Counted from the first letter of the stretch, positions 51,016-59,281 are shown. The stretch: 64,000 nucleotides of DNA from Pelomonas sp. SE-A7 (GCF_030345705.1 NZ_JAUASW010000001.1:992001-1056000); one strand, 5' to 3'. Numbers and translations: made by a program. Notes: generated by a model not told the origin, from the sequence alone.

Positions 51016-52329
51016 ATGCTGTATCAGCTCTACGAAACCCAGCGCGCGTTGATGAGCCCCTTCTCGGAGTTCGCCAGCGCCTCGGCCAAGCTCTACAGCC
51101 ATCCGCTGTCTCCCTTCACGCACACGCCGCTCGCCCAGCGGGTCTCAGCCGGTCTGGACCTGATGCACCGGCTGGCCAAGGACTACGAAAAGCCCGAATT
51201 CGACATCCGAAGCGTCGAGGTTGATGGCGTCGAGGTGGCGGTCCAGGAACTTGTGCCGCTGCAAAAGCCTTTCTGCCGGCTGCTGCGCTTCAAGCGCTAC
51301 ACCGACAACCTCAAGGTGCTGGCCAAGATGAAGGAGCAGCCGACCGTTCTGGTGGTCGCTCCGCTCTCGGGCCACCACTCGACCCTGCTGCGCGAGACGG
51401 TCCGCACCCTGCTCAAGGACCACAAGGTCTACATCACCGACTGGACCGACGCCCGCATGGTGCCGACCGAGGTGGGCCCCTTCCATCTGGACGATTACAT
51501 CGCCTACGTGCAGGAATTCATCCGCCACGTCGGCCCCGACCTGCATGTGATGTCGGTCTGCCAGCCCACCGTGCCGGTGCTCGCGGCCATCTCGCTGATG
51601 GCCTCGAACGGCGAAACAACGCCGATCACGATGACCATGATGGGTGGCCCCATCGACGCCCGCAAGAGCCCCACGGCGGTCAACAACCTGGCGATGAACA
51701 AGAGCCACAGCTGGTTCGAGAACAATGTCATCTTCCGCGTGCCGACCAACTACCCGGGCGCGGGCCGTGCCGTCTATCCCGGCTTCCTGCAGCACACCGG
51801 CTTCGTGGCCATGAACCCGGACCGCCATCTGAGCTCGCACTACGACTACTTCCTCGACCTGGTGCGCGGCGACGACGACAGCGCCGAACAGCACCGCCAG
51901 TTCTACGACGAGTACAACGCCGTGCTGGACATGCCGGCCGAGTACTACCTGGACACGATCAAGACAGTGTTCCAGGACTTCGCTCTGGTCAACCGCACCT
52001 GGGAGGTCAAGGGCCAGCTCGTGAGGCCGCAGGACATCAAGACGACCGCCCTCTTGACCGTGGAAGGCGAACTGGACGACATCTCCGGCGCGGGCCAGAC
52101 GCGCGCCGCGCATGATCTCTGCAACGGCATCCCCAAGGGCCACCAGTTCCACTACGACGCCCTTGGCGCCGGCCACTACGGCATCTTCTCGGGCCGCCGC
52201 TGGCGCGAGAAGGTCTATCCAGAGGTACGAGAGTTCATCGCCAAGTACCAGGGCCAGCCGCTGAAGCCGACCGCCGCCAAGGCGCCGGCCAAGAAGGCCG
52301 CCAGCCCGCGCAGCCGCAAGGCCGGATGA
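51016..52329 (+). CDS. phaZ: Intracellular polyhydroxyalkanoate depolymerase
   Basis: Mobilises stored polyhydroxybutyrate from cytoplasmic granules. The 437-residue protein has no signal peptide and an alpha/beta-hydrolase-like fold with a cysteine nucleophile, Cys182 in MSVCQPTVP, equivalent to Cys183 of the Ralstonia/Cupriavidus enzyme. Other family parts: VAPLSGHHSTLLRETVRTLL, TMMGGPIDARKSPT and late VEGELDDISGAGQT and LGAGHYGIFSGRRW. The Lys/Ala-rich tail (AAKAPAKKAASPRSRKAG) could touch granule or DNA. It overlaps the RsxB-like gene by 4 bp. Confidence 0.93.
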   Translation: MLYQLYETQRALMSPFSEFASASAKLYSHPLSPFTHTPLAQRVSAGLDLMHRLAKDYEKPEFDIRSVEVDGVEVAVQELVPLQKPFCRLLRFKRYTDNLKVLAKMKEQPTVLVVAPLSGHHSTLLRETVRTLLKDHKVYITDWTDARMVPTEVGPFHLDDYIAYVQEFIRHVGPDLHVMSVCQPTVPVLAAISLMASNGETTPITMTMMGGPIDARKSPTAVNNLAMNKSHSWFENNVIFRVPTNYPGAGRAVYPGFLQHTGFVAMNPDRHLSSHYDYFLDLVRGDDDSAEQHRQFYDEYNAVLDMPAEYYLDTIKTVFQDFALVNRTWEVKGQLVRPQDIKTTALLTVEGELDDISGAGQTRAAHDLCNGIPKGHQFHYDALGAGHYGIFSGRRWREKVYPEVREFIAKYQGQPLKPTAAKAPAKKAASPRSRKAG

Positions 52330-52997
52330 ACCTGAACCAGCAAGGCCTGGCTGAACGCATAGACCGGGCCCTTCCGCAGACTCAGTGCACCCGTTGCGGC
52401 TATCCGGACTGCCGCCGATACGCGGAGGCTATTGCCGTCGGCGAAGCCCAGATCAATCAATGCCCGCCAGGCGGTGACGAAGGCGTCCGCCGATTGTCGA
52501 CATTGACCGGTCGGCCGGTGCTGCCCTTGAACCCTGAGAACGGCATCGAGGCCACGCGCGCGCTGGCCGTGATCGACGAGGACTGGTGCATTGGCTGCAC
52601 GCTTTGCATCAAGGCCTGCCCGGTGGACTGCATAGTCGGCGCGCCCAAGCAGATGCACCTGATCGTGGCCGAGCAGTGCACGGGCTGCGAGCTCTGCCTG
52701 CCGGCATGCCCGGTGGACTGCATCAGCATGGTGGAGATCGATGGGCAGAAGACCGGCTGGGCCGCCTGGGACCCGGCGCTCGCCGACGCGGCCAAGCAGC
52801 GCTACGACTTCCGACAGTTCCGGCAGCACCGCGCCGAGCTTGAGAACAACGAACGCCTGCAACGCAAGGCCGAAGCCAAGCTGGCCGATGTGGCCGCCGC
52901 ATCCAAGCTCACCGACCCGGTGGAGCTGGACAACAAGCGGGCGGTGATCGAAGCAGCGCTGGCACGCGCGCGCGCTCGAGCAAAATCGGGGGCATGA
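52326..52997 (+). CDS. RsxB/RnfB-like ferredoxin without membrane anchor
   Basis: A 223-residue iron-sulfur protein. The N-terminal CTRCGYPDCRRYA...CPPGG is the Fe-S domain of RnfB. Two classic [4Fe-4S] motifs follow, CIGCTLCIKACPVDC and CTGCELCLPACPVDC (about 85-135). The C-terminal third is charged and coiled-coil-like. The N-terminal transmembrane anchor of E. coli RsxB is missing, and no other rnf/rsx gene adjoins, so its partner is unknown. It sits between phaZ and nth with 4-bp overlaps on both sides. Confidence 0.9.
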   Translation: MNLNQQGLAERIDRALPQTQCTRCGYPDCRRYAEAIAVGEAQINQCPPGGDEGVRRLSTLTGRPVLPLNPENGIEATRALAVIDEDWCIGCTLCIKACPVDCIVGAPKQMHLIVAEQCTGCELCLPACPVDCISMVEIDGQKTGWAAWDPALADAAKQRYDFRQFRQHRAELENNERLQRKAEAKLADVAAASKLTDPVELDNKRAVIEAALARARARAKSGA

Positions 52998-53626
52998 AGC
53001 CCCAGCAGATCGGCGAGTTCTTCGCCATCCTCAAGCAAGCCAATCCCGCGCCGCAGACCGAACTGGAATACGCCAGCGTCTTCGAACTGCTGGCGGCCGT
53101 GCTGCTCTCGGCCCAGGCCACCGACGTAGGAGTCAACAAGGCCACGCGCAAACTGTTCCCGATCGCGAATACGCCGGCCCAGATCCTGGCACTCGGCGAG
53201 CAGCGCCTGGCCGACTACATCAAGACCATCGGCCTGTTCCGGACCAAGGCCAAGAACCTGATCGCCACCTGCCGCATCCTGCTGGAGCAGCACGGCGGTC
53301 AGGTGCCACGCAGCCGCGAGGCCCTGGAAGCCCTACCCGGCGTGGGGCGCAAGACGGCCAACGTCGTGCTGAACGTCGCCTTCGGTGAGCCGACGATGGC
53401 GGTGGACACGCATATCTTCCGCGTCTCCAACATCACGGGGCTGGCGCCCGGCAAGACCCCGCTGGCGGTCGAGCACGGCCTGCTGGCCCGCGTTCCGCCG
53501 CAGTACCTGGTCGACGCCCACCACTGGCTGATCCTGCACGGCCGCTATGTCTGCCAGGCCCGCCGGCCGCGCTGCGAGAGCTGTCTGGTGCGCGCCCAAT
53601 GCGACCATGGCCGGCGCCTACAATGA
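52994..53626 (+). CDS. nth: Endonuclease III
   Basis: Bifunctional DNA glycosylase/AP lyase for oxidised pyrimidines, 210 residues. The helix-hairpin-helix LEALPGVGRKTANVVLN carries the catalytic Lys. The catalytic Asp is in VDTHIFRVSN. The C-terminal [4Fe-4S] has the exact C-x6-C-x2-C-x5-C spacing (CQARRPRCESCLVRAQC). Its neighbour is a ferredoxin-like protein, a recurrent pairing in this group. Confidence 0.96.
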   Translation: MKPQQIGEFFAILKQANPAPQTELEYASVFELLAAVLLSAQATDVGVNKATRKLFPIANTPAQILALGEQRLADYIKTIGLFRTKAKNLIATCRILLEQHGGQVPRSREALEALPGVGRKTANVVLNVAFGEPTMAVDTHIFRVSNITGLAPGKTPLAVEHGLLARVPPQYLVDAHHWLILHGRYVCQARRPRCESCLVRAQCDHGRRLQ

Positions 53627-53868
53627 GCCCCTTGCCGCCAACCCTCCAAGCCATGCCCAGCCTGACCGATCTCTTTGAACGGGTAGAACGCTTGCTGCTG
53701 CGCCATGAGGAACTCAAGCGCACCAACGTCCTGCTCCAGGAGCAAGTGCAGGCCCTCACGCAGGAGCGCGACAGCCTGCGCTCCCGGCTGGGTGCCGCGC
53801 GCTCGCGCATAGACGCGCTGCTTGAGCGCCTGCCTGTTGAAACCACCGACACCGGAAAGACGGACTGA
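53623..53868 (+). CDS. Short coiled-coil protein, ZapB-like
   Basis: An 81-residue protein dominated by a continuous heptad-rich helix (LFERVERLLLRHEELKRTN, VLLQEQVQALTQERDSLRSR), the type found directly before zapA in betaproteobacteria and thought to act in cell division. Two starts are possible: ATG 53623, overlapping the nth stop as ATGA, and ATG 53653, which trims ten residues. A TACAAT at 53619-53624 would favour the second if it is a promoter. Function is by position and coiled-coil nature only. Confidence 0.75.
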   Translation: MSPLPPTLQAMPSLTDLFERVERLLLRHEELKRTNVLLQEQVQALTQERDSLRSRLGAARSRIDALLERLPVETTDTGKTD

Positions 53869-53873
53869 GCACC

Positions 53874-54212
53874 ATGGCAATGAAGCAGATGGAAGTCACC
53901 ATCATGGGCCAAAGCTACCTGCTTGGCTGCCCCGACGGCGGTGCCGATACTCTGGGCCGCGCCGTGGCACAGGTTGATCGCGAGATGTGTGCGATTCGCG
54001 ATGCCGGCAAGATCAAGGCGCGCGAGCGCATTGCCGTGCTGGCCGCACTGAATCTGGCTTACCAACTGGCGGAACAGGCCGGCAAATCGACGGTCAGCAA
54101 GGCCCCCGCCGCGGCCCCTGCCAGCGGCGAATCGACGGCCGGCGGCACGGAGTTTGAAACGCTGATGAAGCGGCTGGATGAAGCCCTGTCGGAAGACGGT
54201 CAACTGCTCTGA
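53874..54212 (+). CDS. zapA: Cell division protein ZapA
   Basis: FtsZ-ring cross-linking protein, 112 residues. The N-terminal strand region MKQMEVTIMGQSYLLGCPDG and the following helix EMCAIRDAGKIKARERIAVLAALNLAYQL (in two parts) are typical; a low-complexity Ala/Gly/Ser linker and a final short helix follow. It precedes the 6S RNA gene, as in many proteobacteria. Confidence 0.92.
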   Translation: MAMKQMEVTIMGQSYLLGCPDGGADTLGRAVAQVDREMCAIRDAGKIKARERIAVLAALNLAYQLAEQAGKSTVSKAPAAAPASGESTAGGTEFETLMKRLDEALSEDGQLL

Positions 54213-54237
54213 AAGCCCGGGTGACGGCGCGTAGAAT
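54209..54237 (+). promoter_or_regulatory. Putative promoter of 6S RNA
   Basis: CTGAAA, 17 bp, TAGAAT (54232-54237). Transcription would begin at about 54244, precisely where the terminal stem of the 6S RNA starts. The -35 overlaps the zapA stop codon. Confidence 0.6.
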
Positions 54238-54243
54238 CCGGCC

Positions 54244-54424
54244 GGTCCATCGCGTTCGCGCAAGTTTTATATTTCCTTGAACCGATGCTCTCTGAGCAAG
54301 GGCTTGGAACATTGCCCGGCTGGCGTGATCGTCTCGCGTCAGATGAACCCGATGTCGGGCTGACCTCGCCCACCTGAATCACCCTGGGTTCAGGAATGCG
54401 GCTTGCGGCTCGCGGTGGACACCC
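54244..54424 (+). ncRNA. ssrS: 6S RNA
   Basis: Global regulator that binds sigma-70 RNA polymerase by mimicking an open promoter. Support: position just after zapA; about 180 nt; and a long terminal helix. 54245-54264 pairs with 54402-54420, with a two-base internal loop and one bulge. An inner stem follows, TTCCTTGAACC (54273-54283) with GGTTCAGGAA (54387-54396), then a central region. CCCCCTCTTCTT follows the stem. Sequence identity was not checked against a database. Confidence 0.82.
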
Positions 54425-54464
54425 CCTCTTCTTCCCGTCCAACACCGACCCAGCGAGGCCCGCG

Positions 54465-54926
54465 GTGAACTATTGGCTGATGAAGTCCGAGCCGGACGAA
54501 TGCTCGATCGATGACTTGGCTGCTGCGCCCAAGCAGACCGTGCCCTGGATAGGCGTACGGAACTACCAGGCCCGCAATTTCATGCGCGACGGCATGCAGG
54601 TCGGGGACGGCGTGCTGTTCTATCACTCGTCCTGCCCAGCCCCTGGTATTGCAGGACTGGCCGAGGTAGCCAGCACGGCCTATCCGGACGCCAGTCAGTT
54701 CGATCCCAAGAGCCCGTATTTCGATCCCAAGGCCAAGCTCGAGGAGCCGCGTTGGCTGCATGTGGACGTCAAGCTGCGCCGCAAGACCCGGCTGCTCGGC
54801 TTGTCCGAGATGCGAGCGGCTTCGAAGCTGGCCACCATGCGCACGCTGCAAGCAGGCAACCGGCTTTCGATCACTCCGGTATTGCCGAGCGAGTGGGCCG
54901 AGGTCTGCCGCCTGCTTGGCGTTTGA
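54465..54926 (+). CDS. EVE domain-containing protein
   Basis: A 153-residue PUA-like protein starting at GTG 54465 (MNYWLMKSEPDECSIDDL), with GAGG upstream; longer in-frame starts would lie inside the 6S RNA. Signature segments: WIGVRNYQARNFMRDGMQVGD, FYHSSCPAPGIAGLAEV and PRWLHVDVKL. EVE domains bind modified bases in DNA or RNA; the substrate here is unknown. Its stop overlaps the next start (TGATG). Confidence 0.9.
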   Translation: MNYWLMKSEPDECSIDDLAAAPKQTVPWIGVRNYQARNFMRDGMQVGDGVLFYHSSCPAPGIAGLAEVASTAYPDASQFDPKSPYFDPKAKLEEPRWLHVDVKLRRKTRLLGLSEMRAASKLATMRTLQAGNRLSITPVLPSEWAEVCRLLGV

Positions 54927-55735
54927 TGGATCCCCTACTGTTCGTCGAGCTGCTGAGCCTGGGCCTGGTTGCCGGCTTTCTGGCCGGTCTGCTGGGCATA
55001 GGCGGCGGCATGCTGATGGTGCCGTTGCTGACCGCCCTGTTGTCGCAGCGTGGCGTGGGCGCCGACATGGCCGTCAAGATGGCGATTGCCACCTCGATGT
55101 CCACCATCTTGTTCACTTCAATTTCCAGCGTGCGTGCACACCACAAGCGCGGCGCGGTGCGGTGGGATGTGGTGCGCAGCCTGGCGCCCGGCATCCTGGT
55201 TGGAGGTTTGCTGGCCGGTGCCGGGATCTTTGCCTTGCTGAAAGGCGCCTGGCTGGCCTTGGTCTTTGCGCTGTTCGTCGGCTTTTCGGCGTTCCAGATG
55301 CTGCGCGACAAGAAGCCCGCGCCCAGTCGCCAATTGCCTGGCGCCAGCGGATTGTTCGGTGTAGGCACAGGAATAGGCCTGCTGTCTGGCCTTGTAGGTG
55401 CCGGCGGCGGCTTCATTTCAGTGCCCTTCATGGCATGGTGCAACGTCGCCATTCACAACGCCGTCGCCACCAGTGCAGCACTTGGCTTCCCGATCGCCCT
55501 GGCCAACACAGTCGGCTACCTGATAGGCGGCCGGCACTTGCAACCCGCCCTGCCAGGCGCCTTTGGCTACCTCTATCTGCCGGCGCTGGTGGTGATAGCC
55601 CTGGCCAGCGTTTCCATGGCTCCGCTTGGCGCCAAGGCCGCGCATGCCATGAACGTCAGCCAGCTCAAGCGCGCCTTCGCCGGCCTGCTGTTCCTGCTGG
55701 CGGCCTACATGCTCTACAAGGGATTGGCCGGCTGA
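54926..55735 (+). CDS. TauE/SafE family (sulfite exporter-like) permease
   Basis: A 269-residue inner-membrane protein with about eight helices and the two internal TauE repeats, each opening with a Gly-rich turn: GFLAGLLGIGGGMLMVPLL and GLLSGLVGAGGGFISVPFM. Family members export sulfite, sulfoacetate or related anions. The substrate is not indicated; translational overlap with the EVE gene is the only context. It converges on the PAS-GGDEF gene, 1 bp apart. Confidence 0.9.
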   Translation: MDPLLFVELLSLGLVAGFLAGLLGIGGGMLMVPLLTALLSQRGVGADMAVKMAIATSMSTILFTSISSVRAHHKRGAVRWDVVRSLAPGILVGGLLAGAGIFALLKGAWLALVFALFVGFSAFQMLRDKKPAPSRQLPGASGLFGVGTGIGLLSGLVGAGGGFISVPFMAWCNVAIHNAVATSAALGFPIALANTVGYLIGGRHLQPALPGAFGYLYLPALVVIALASVSMAPLGAKAAHAMNVSQLKRAFAGLLFLLAAYMLYKGLAG

Positions 55736-55736
55736 A

Positions 55737-56771
55737 TCAGGACAGCACGGCGAACGGGATCGAGGCCAGCACCACCTGGTTGCCGCCACGTCGCTGAGCC
55801 TCCAGCACCGCAGCCTCGCTGGCCGCAAGCAGATCTTCCTGCCGCGAGGCCGTATGCGGGAAACTGGCCACGCCCAATGACAGCGACAGGCCGAGGTCTT
55901 CACCGTTCAGGACCACGATCTGCGCCATGCATTGGCGGCGCAGTTGCTCCATACGTGCGTGGGCCGTAGCCAGCCCAACGCCAGACAAAAGTACCGCGAA
56001 GCGCTCTTCGCCGACTCGACAGGCCGCATCCATCGCACGGGTGTTGGCTCGCAACATCCGGCCCACACCTTCCAGCATGCGCTGTTGCGCCTCCGCCCCC
56101 AACTCGCCCATCTTGGTCGGCGATGCGTCGATGGCAATCATCACCAAGGCAAACTCGCGATGCTCGCGGGTCGAGAGATCAATCTCGCGCAACAGCTGGT
56201 CATCGAACTGAGCCCGCAAGTAAAGGCCAGAGACATCGTCGCGACCACTGCCTTTCTGCAGATCACGCCTGAGCTGTTCCAGCGCCTTCTGTTGCTGCTC
56301 GATCTGTTGCAATGCGCGTTGCAGATGGCTTTCGCGATGCCTTTCCTCGGTGCGTTCAGTCCACAGCGCCATCAAATATTCAGTGCCGATCGGGGCGCGG
56401 GTCACGGTGAACTCTCGGCGGCGCCCACCCAGCTCGAGCTTGTGCTCGCTGAGCACCATGCCGCGCTGAGCCAGTACCGACTGCTCGGCCCGGCGCATGG
56501 CGACCACTTCGTCGGCCCGCATCAAGTCGTTGTCGGTACTGCCGACAATCTGCGCCTCGCCCTTGTCAAACAGCATGTCCATGCCTGAGCTGGCATAGAC
56601 ATAGCGGCCATTTGCGAGTGACTTGACGCTGACCATGCTGCCCTGCGGCTCGATCAGGCTGAGCAGCCTCAACGCGGCCTCGTGCTCGCGCGAACCCAGG
56701 CCGCCGAGCCATTGACCGAACAGGCCAGCCGGAGGCGGTGTCACGCCAGAGTCAGAAGCAGTCGTGTCCAT
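55737..56771 (-). CDS. PAS-like sensor with degenerate GGDEF domain
   Basis: A 344-residue cytosolic protein. The N-terminal PAS-like domain (about 40-140; YVYASSGMDMLFDKGEAQIVG, FTVTRAPIG) is joined by a coiled coil (LQRALQQIEQQQKALEQLRR) to a GGDEF-fold domain (about 175-340). The catalytic signature reads RVGEERFAVLL where RxGGDEFAVLL is expected, and the entry motif reads DDVSGLYLRAQF, lacking the Asn of LTGLxNR. Diguanylate cyclase activity is therefore unlikely; it may bind nucleotide or act by protein contact. ATG 56771 follows GAGGG. Confidence 0.85.
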   Translation of the reverse strand: MDTTASDSGVTPPPAGLFGQWLGGLGSREHEAALRLLSLIEPQGSMVSVKSLANGRYVYASSGMDMLFDKGEAQIVGSTDNDLMRADEVVAMRRAEQSVLAQRGMVLSEHKLELGGRRREFTVTRAPIGTEYLMALWTERTEERHRESHLQRALQQIEQQQKALEQLRRDLQKGSGRDDVSGLYLRAQFDDQLLREIDLSTREHREFALVMIAIDASPTKMGELGAEAQQRMLEGVGRMLRANTRAMDAACRVGEERFAVLLSGVGLATAHARMEQLRRQCMAQIVVLNGEDLGLSLSLGVASFPHTASRQEDLLAASEAAVLEAQRRGGNQVVLASIPFAVLS

Positions 56772-57072
56772 GAGCCCTCGAATGGCCGGCCTAGCGCACC
56801 GCGAAGCCGGCAGCAAATCCCGCTTGTACAAGCCGGTTTGGTCGAATGTAGGTGCCGCGGGAACGAGGCATCAAGTGCCAAGGGCGCTCCATGCAACACA
56901 GCTCCCTAGCTTGTCGGGCAGGGATGCTACCGATATTCGACCGTCCGGCGGCCTTGCGCCGGGCAATGTTCGCACCGAAACAGTGGTCTACAGCCTCGGA
57001 AAAGCACCCGTCTGAGGGGGCTGAACCGCGCTTGGCCGGCACCGCAGGCCGCTCGGCGACAATTGCGGCCCC
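56772..57072. promoter_or_regulatory. Divergent gap with possible near-leaderless promoter for the YhiN-type gene
   Basis: This 301-bp gap contains no credible gene. GACAAT at 57058-57063 could be a plus-strand -10; transcription would start about 3 nt before the ATG at 57073, and no Shine-Dalgarno is present, suggesting a nearly leaderless mRNA. A CTTGTACAAG palindrome lies at about 56822-56831. Nothing else stands out. Confidence 0.35.
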
Positions 57073-58308
57073 ATGCAAAGCTTCGATCTAACCATTGTCG
57101 GCGCCGGCGCTGCCGGGCTTTTTTGTGCCGGCATTGCCGGCCAGCGCGGCCTGCGCGTGCTGTTGATCGACCATGCGGCGAAGCTGGCGGAGAAGATCCG
57201 CATTTCCGGCGGCGGTCGCTGCAACTTCACCAATCGCGAAGCCGGGCCATCAAACTTTCTTTCGGACAACCCCGCTTTCTGTCGCAGCGCCCTGGCCCGC
57301 TACACCGCCAAGGACTTCATAGGCCTGGTTCAGAGACATGGCATCGCCTTCCACGAGAAGCACAAGGGCCAGCTGTTCTGCGACGACTCCGCCGAACAGA
57401 TCATCCAGATGCTGCTGCTTGAATGTGAGGCTGGAGGCGTGGAGCGCTGGCAACCATGTACCGTTGCGGATGTTCGCCGAGTCGATGGCGGCTTCGAACT
57501 GGAGACGTCGCGGGGCCTGGTCTCAAGCCAGCGAGTCGTCGTCGCCACGGGCGGTCTGTCCATTCCGAAGATCGGTGCCAGCGACTGGGGGCTGCGCTTG
57601 GCCCAACGCTTCGGTCATCGCCTCGTCGAGCCCCGCCCCGCCTTGGTGCCGCTGACCTTTGCGCCCGAGGACTGGGCACCGTTTGCCGATCTGGCGGGCT
57701 TGTCGCTTCCGGTTGAACTGAGTTGCGGCCAAGGCAAGGCTCGCGGCCGATTTTTCGAGGATCTGCTGTTCACCCATCGAGGTCTCAGTGGCCCGGCCAT
57801 TCTGCAGATCTCCAGCTTCTGGCATGAAGGCCAGGAGTTGCAGCTCGACTTGGCACCGGAACATGACTTGGCCGATGTACTCGGCGAGCTCAAGGCCGGC
57901 TCGCGCCGTCACCTCGCCAACGAAATTGCCGCCCTGCTTCCCCAGCGCCTCGCCCAGGCTTGGCTGCAGCGCCTGAAGCTGGACGCCACGCGCCCGATGC
58001 CCGAATGCAAGGACAAGGACCTACTTCAGCTGGCCGATTCGCTGAAGCGCTGGCGGCTGAAACCAAACGGCAGCGAAGGCTGGCGCAAGGCTGAAGTGAT
58101 GCGTGGGGGAGTCGATACCCGCGAGCTGAGTTCGCAGACCATGGAAAGCCGCCTGGTGCCTGGCCTGCATTTCATTGGCGAAGTCGTCGACGTGACCGGC
58201 TGGCTGGGTGGCTACAACTTCCAGTGGGCCTGGTCCAGCGCCGCAGCCTGTGCACTCTCGGTCGATGCCATCCCCTCGGCTAACTTGGCCGGTAGTTTGG
58301 CAAATTGA
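57073..58308 (+). CDS. YhiN/HI0933-like FAD-dependent oxidoreductase
   Basis: A 411-residue flavoprotein. Dinucleotide-binding [11 protein letters not shown] at residue 10, [13 protein letters not shown] near 43 (family signature), [18 protein letters not shown] near 157, GLSGPAIL mid-protein, and the closing FAD motif [22 protein letters not shown]. The family includes the bile-acid reductase BaiN, but the bacterial role is generally unknown. Codon use is a little less GC-biased than in neighbours. It ends 4 bp before the rpsU promoter's -10-flanking region begins. Confidence 0.9.
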
Positions 58309-58326
58309 TTGTTTTCGGGCTACAAT
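58297..58326 (+). promoter_or_regulatory. Sigma-70 promoter of rpsU
   Basis: TTGGCA (58297-58302), 18-bp spacer, TACAAT (58321-58326). Both boxes differ from consensus by one base. The -10 is embedded in GGGCTACAATCC, the same 12-mer found upstream of rpsO. The -35 overlaps the end of the preceding coding sequence. Confidence 0.75.
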
Positions 58327-58332
58327 CCACGT

Positions 58333-58480
58333 CTTTGCTAGCAAAACCCTGCGTGTCGATTCGGAAGCGGATTTCCGGAAAGTCTGCTTGAGGGGCTGCA
58401 TCCAAAGGCGATTCTTGATGAATGGCCGGCGAATCAGGCAACTCTCGAACACCGAGCGCATTAATAGGAATCACTGTTTC
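58333..58480 (+). promoter_or_regulatory. Long rpsU 5' leader
   Basis: Between the promoter and the rpsU ATG lie about 148 nt. Near the 5' end is the palindrome TTTGCTAGCAAA; a weak AGGAA precedes the ATG by 11-12 nt. An in-frame ATG at 58418 exists but would add 21 residues absent from S21. Such a long leader for a ribosomal protein suggests post-transcriptional control. Confidence 0.45.
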
Positions 58481-58693
58481 ATGACCACCATTCGCGTCAA
58501 AGAGAACGAGCCTTTCGATGTGGCACTGCGCCGCTTCAAGCGCACCATTGAAAAGCTGGGCCTGCTGACTGATCTGCGCGCCCGCGAGTTCTACGAAAAG
58601 CCCACTGCTGAGCGCAAGCGCAAGAAGGCCGCCGCCGTCAAGCGCCACTACAAGCGCGTTCGCAGCATGCAGCTGCCCAAGAAGCTGTACTGA
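58481..58693 (+). CDS. rpsU: 30S ribosomal protein S21
   Basis: A 70-residue basic protein of the small subunit needed for initiation on natural mRNAs. Sequence is S21 from end to end ([20 protein letters not shown] ... [12 protein letters not shown]). Followed by a strong intrinsic terminator and then yqeY; tsaD and dnaG, frequent S21 neighbours, are not here. Confidence 0.98.
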
Positions 58694-58749
58694 TTCCTCC
58701 GGGAACCAAGCTTCGCGCGGGCCCGATCTGATCGACCCGCGAAACAAAG

Positions 58750-58787
58750 AAAGCCCGAGCAGGACGCTGCCACGGGCTTTTTTTATT
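58750..58787 (+). terminator. Intrinsic terminator after rpsU
   Basis: AAAGCCCG, 15-nt loop, CGGGCTTT continuing as TTTTATT. It stands 56 bp after rpsU and 38 bp before yqeY, so yqeY is reached by read-through or a local promoter. Confidence 0.85.
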
Positions 58788-58824
58788 GGCCGACGCCCGA
58801 TCTCACCAAGCTAGAAAGTCCGAC

Positions 58825-59271
58825 ATGAGCCTCAAAGACCGCATCACCGAAGACATGAAGGCCGCCATGCGAGCCAAGGAAATGGAACGCCTGGGCACGA
58901 TCCGCCTGCTGCTGGCCGCCGTCAAGCAGAAGGAAGTCGACGAGCGCGTCGTCGTCGATGACACCGCCCTGGTGGCCATCGTCGACAAGCTGATCAAGCA
59001 GCGCAAGGACTCGATCAGCCAATTCAGCGCCGCCGGTCGCCAGGACCTGGCCGACAAGGAAACGGCTGAACTCAAGGTGCTGGAAGCCTACCTGCCGGAG
59101 CGGCTGTCAGCCGACGAGATCACGGCCGCCGTGGTCGCCATCGTTGCTGAGCTGGGCGCCAAGGGTCCGGGCGACATGGGCAAGGTGATGGGCGCCGTCA
59201 AGGCCAAGCTGGCTGGCAAGGCCGACATGGGCCTGGTGTCGGCGGCGGTCAAGGCCGCCCTGGCCCCCTGA
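58825..59271 (+). CDS. GatB/YqeY domain protein
   Basis: A 148-residue all-helical protein like the tail domain of the amidotransferase subunit GatB (DRITEDMKAAMRAKEMERLGTIR; KQRKDSISQFSAAGRQDLADKE, in parts; GPGDMGKVMGAV). Commonly next to rpsU; presumed to bind tRNA-related substrates but without proven role. ATG 58825 gives the family length. Confidence 0.92.
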   Translation: MSLKDRITEDMKAAMRAKEMERLGTIRLLLAAVKQKEVDERVVVDDTALVAIVDKLIKQRKDSISQFSAAGRQDLADKETAELKVLEAYLPERLSADEITAAVVAIVAELGAKGPGDMGKVMGAVKAKLAGKADMGLVSAAVKAALAP

Positions 59272-59281
59272 GGAGCCCGGC

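Noticed and set aside
54396..54464. Longer N-terminus for the EVE protein
   Set aside because: It would lie inside the 6S RNA terminal stem, and the EVE fold begins at the GTG at 54465.
58418..58480. Upstream in-frame start for rpsU
   Set aside because: It would add 21 residues not found in S21 proteins, whose canonical start is at 58481.
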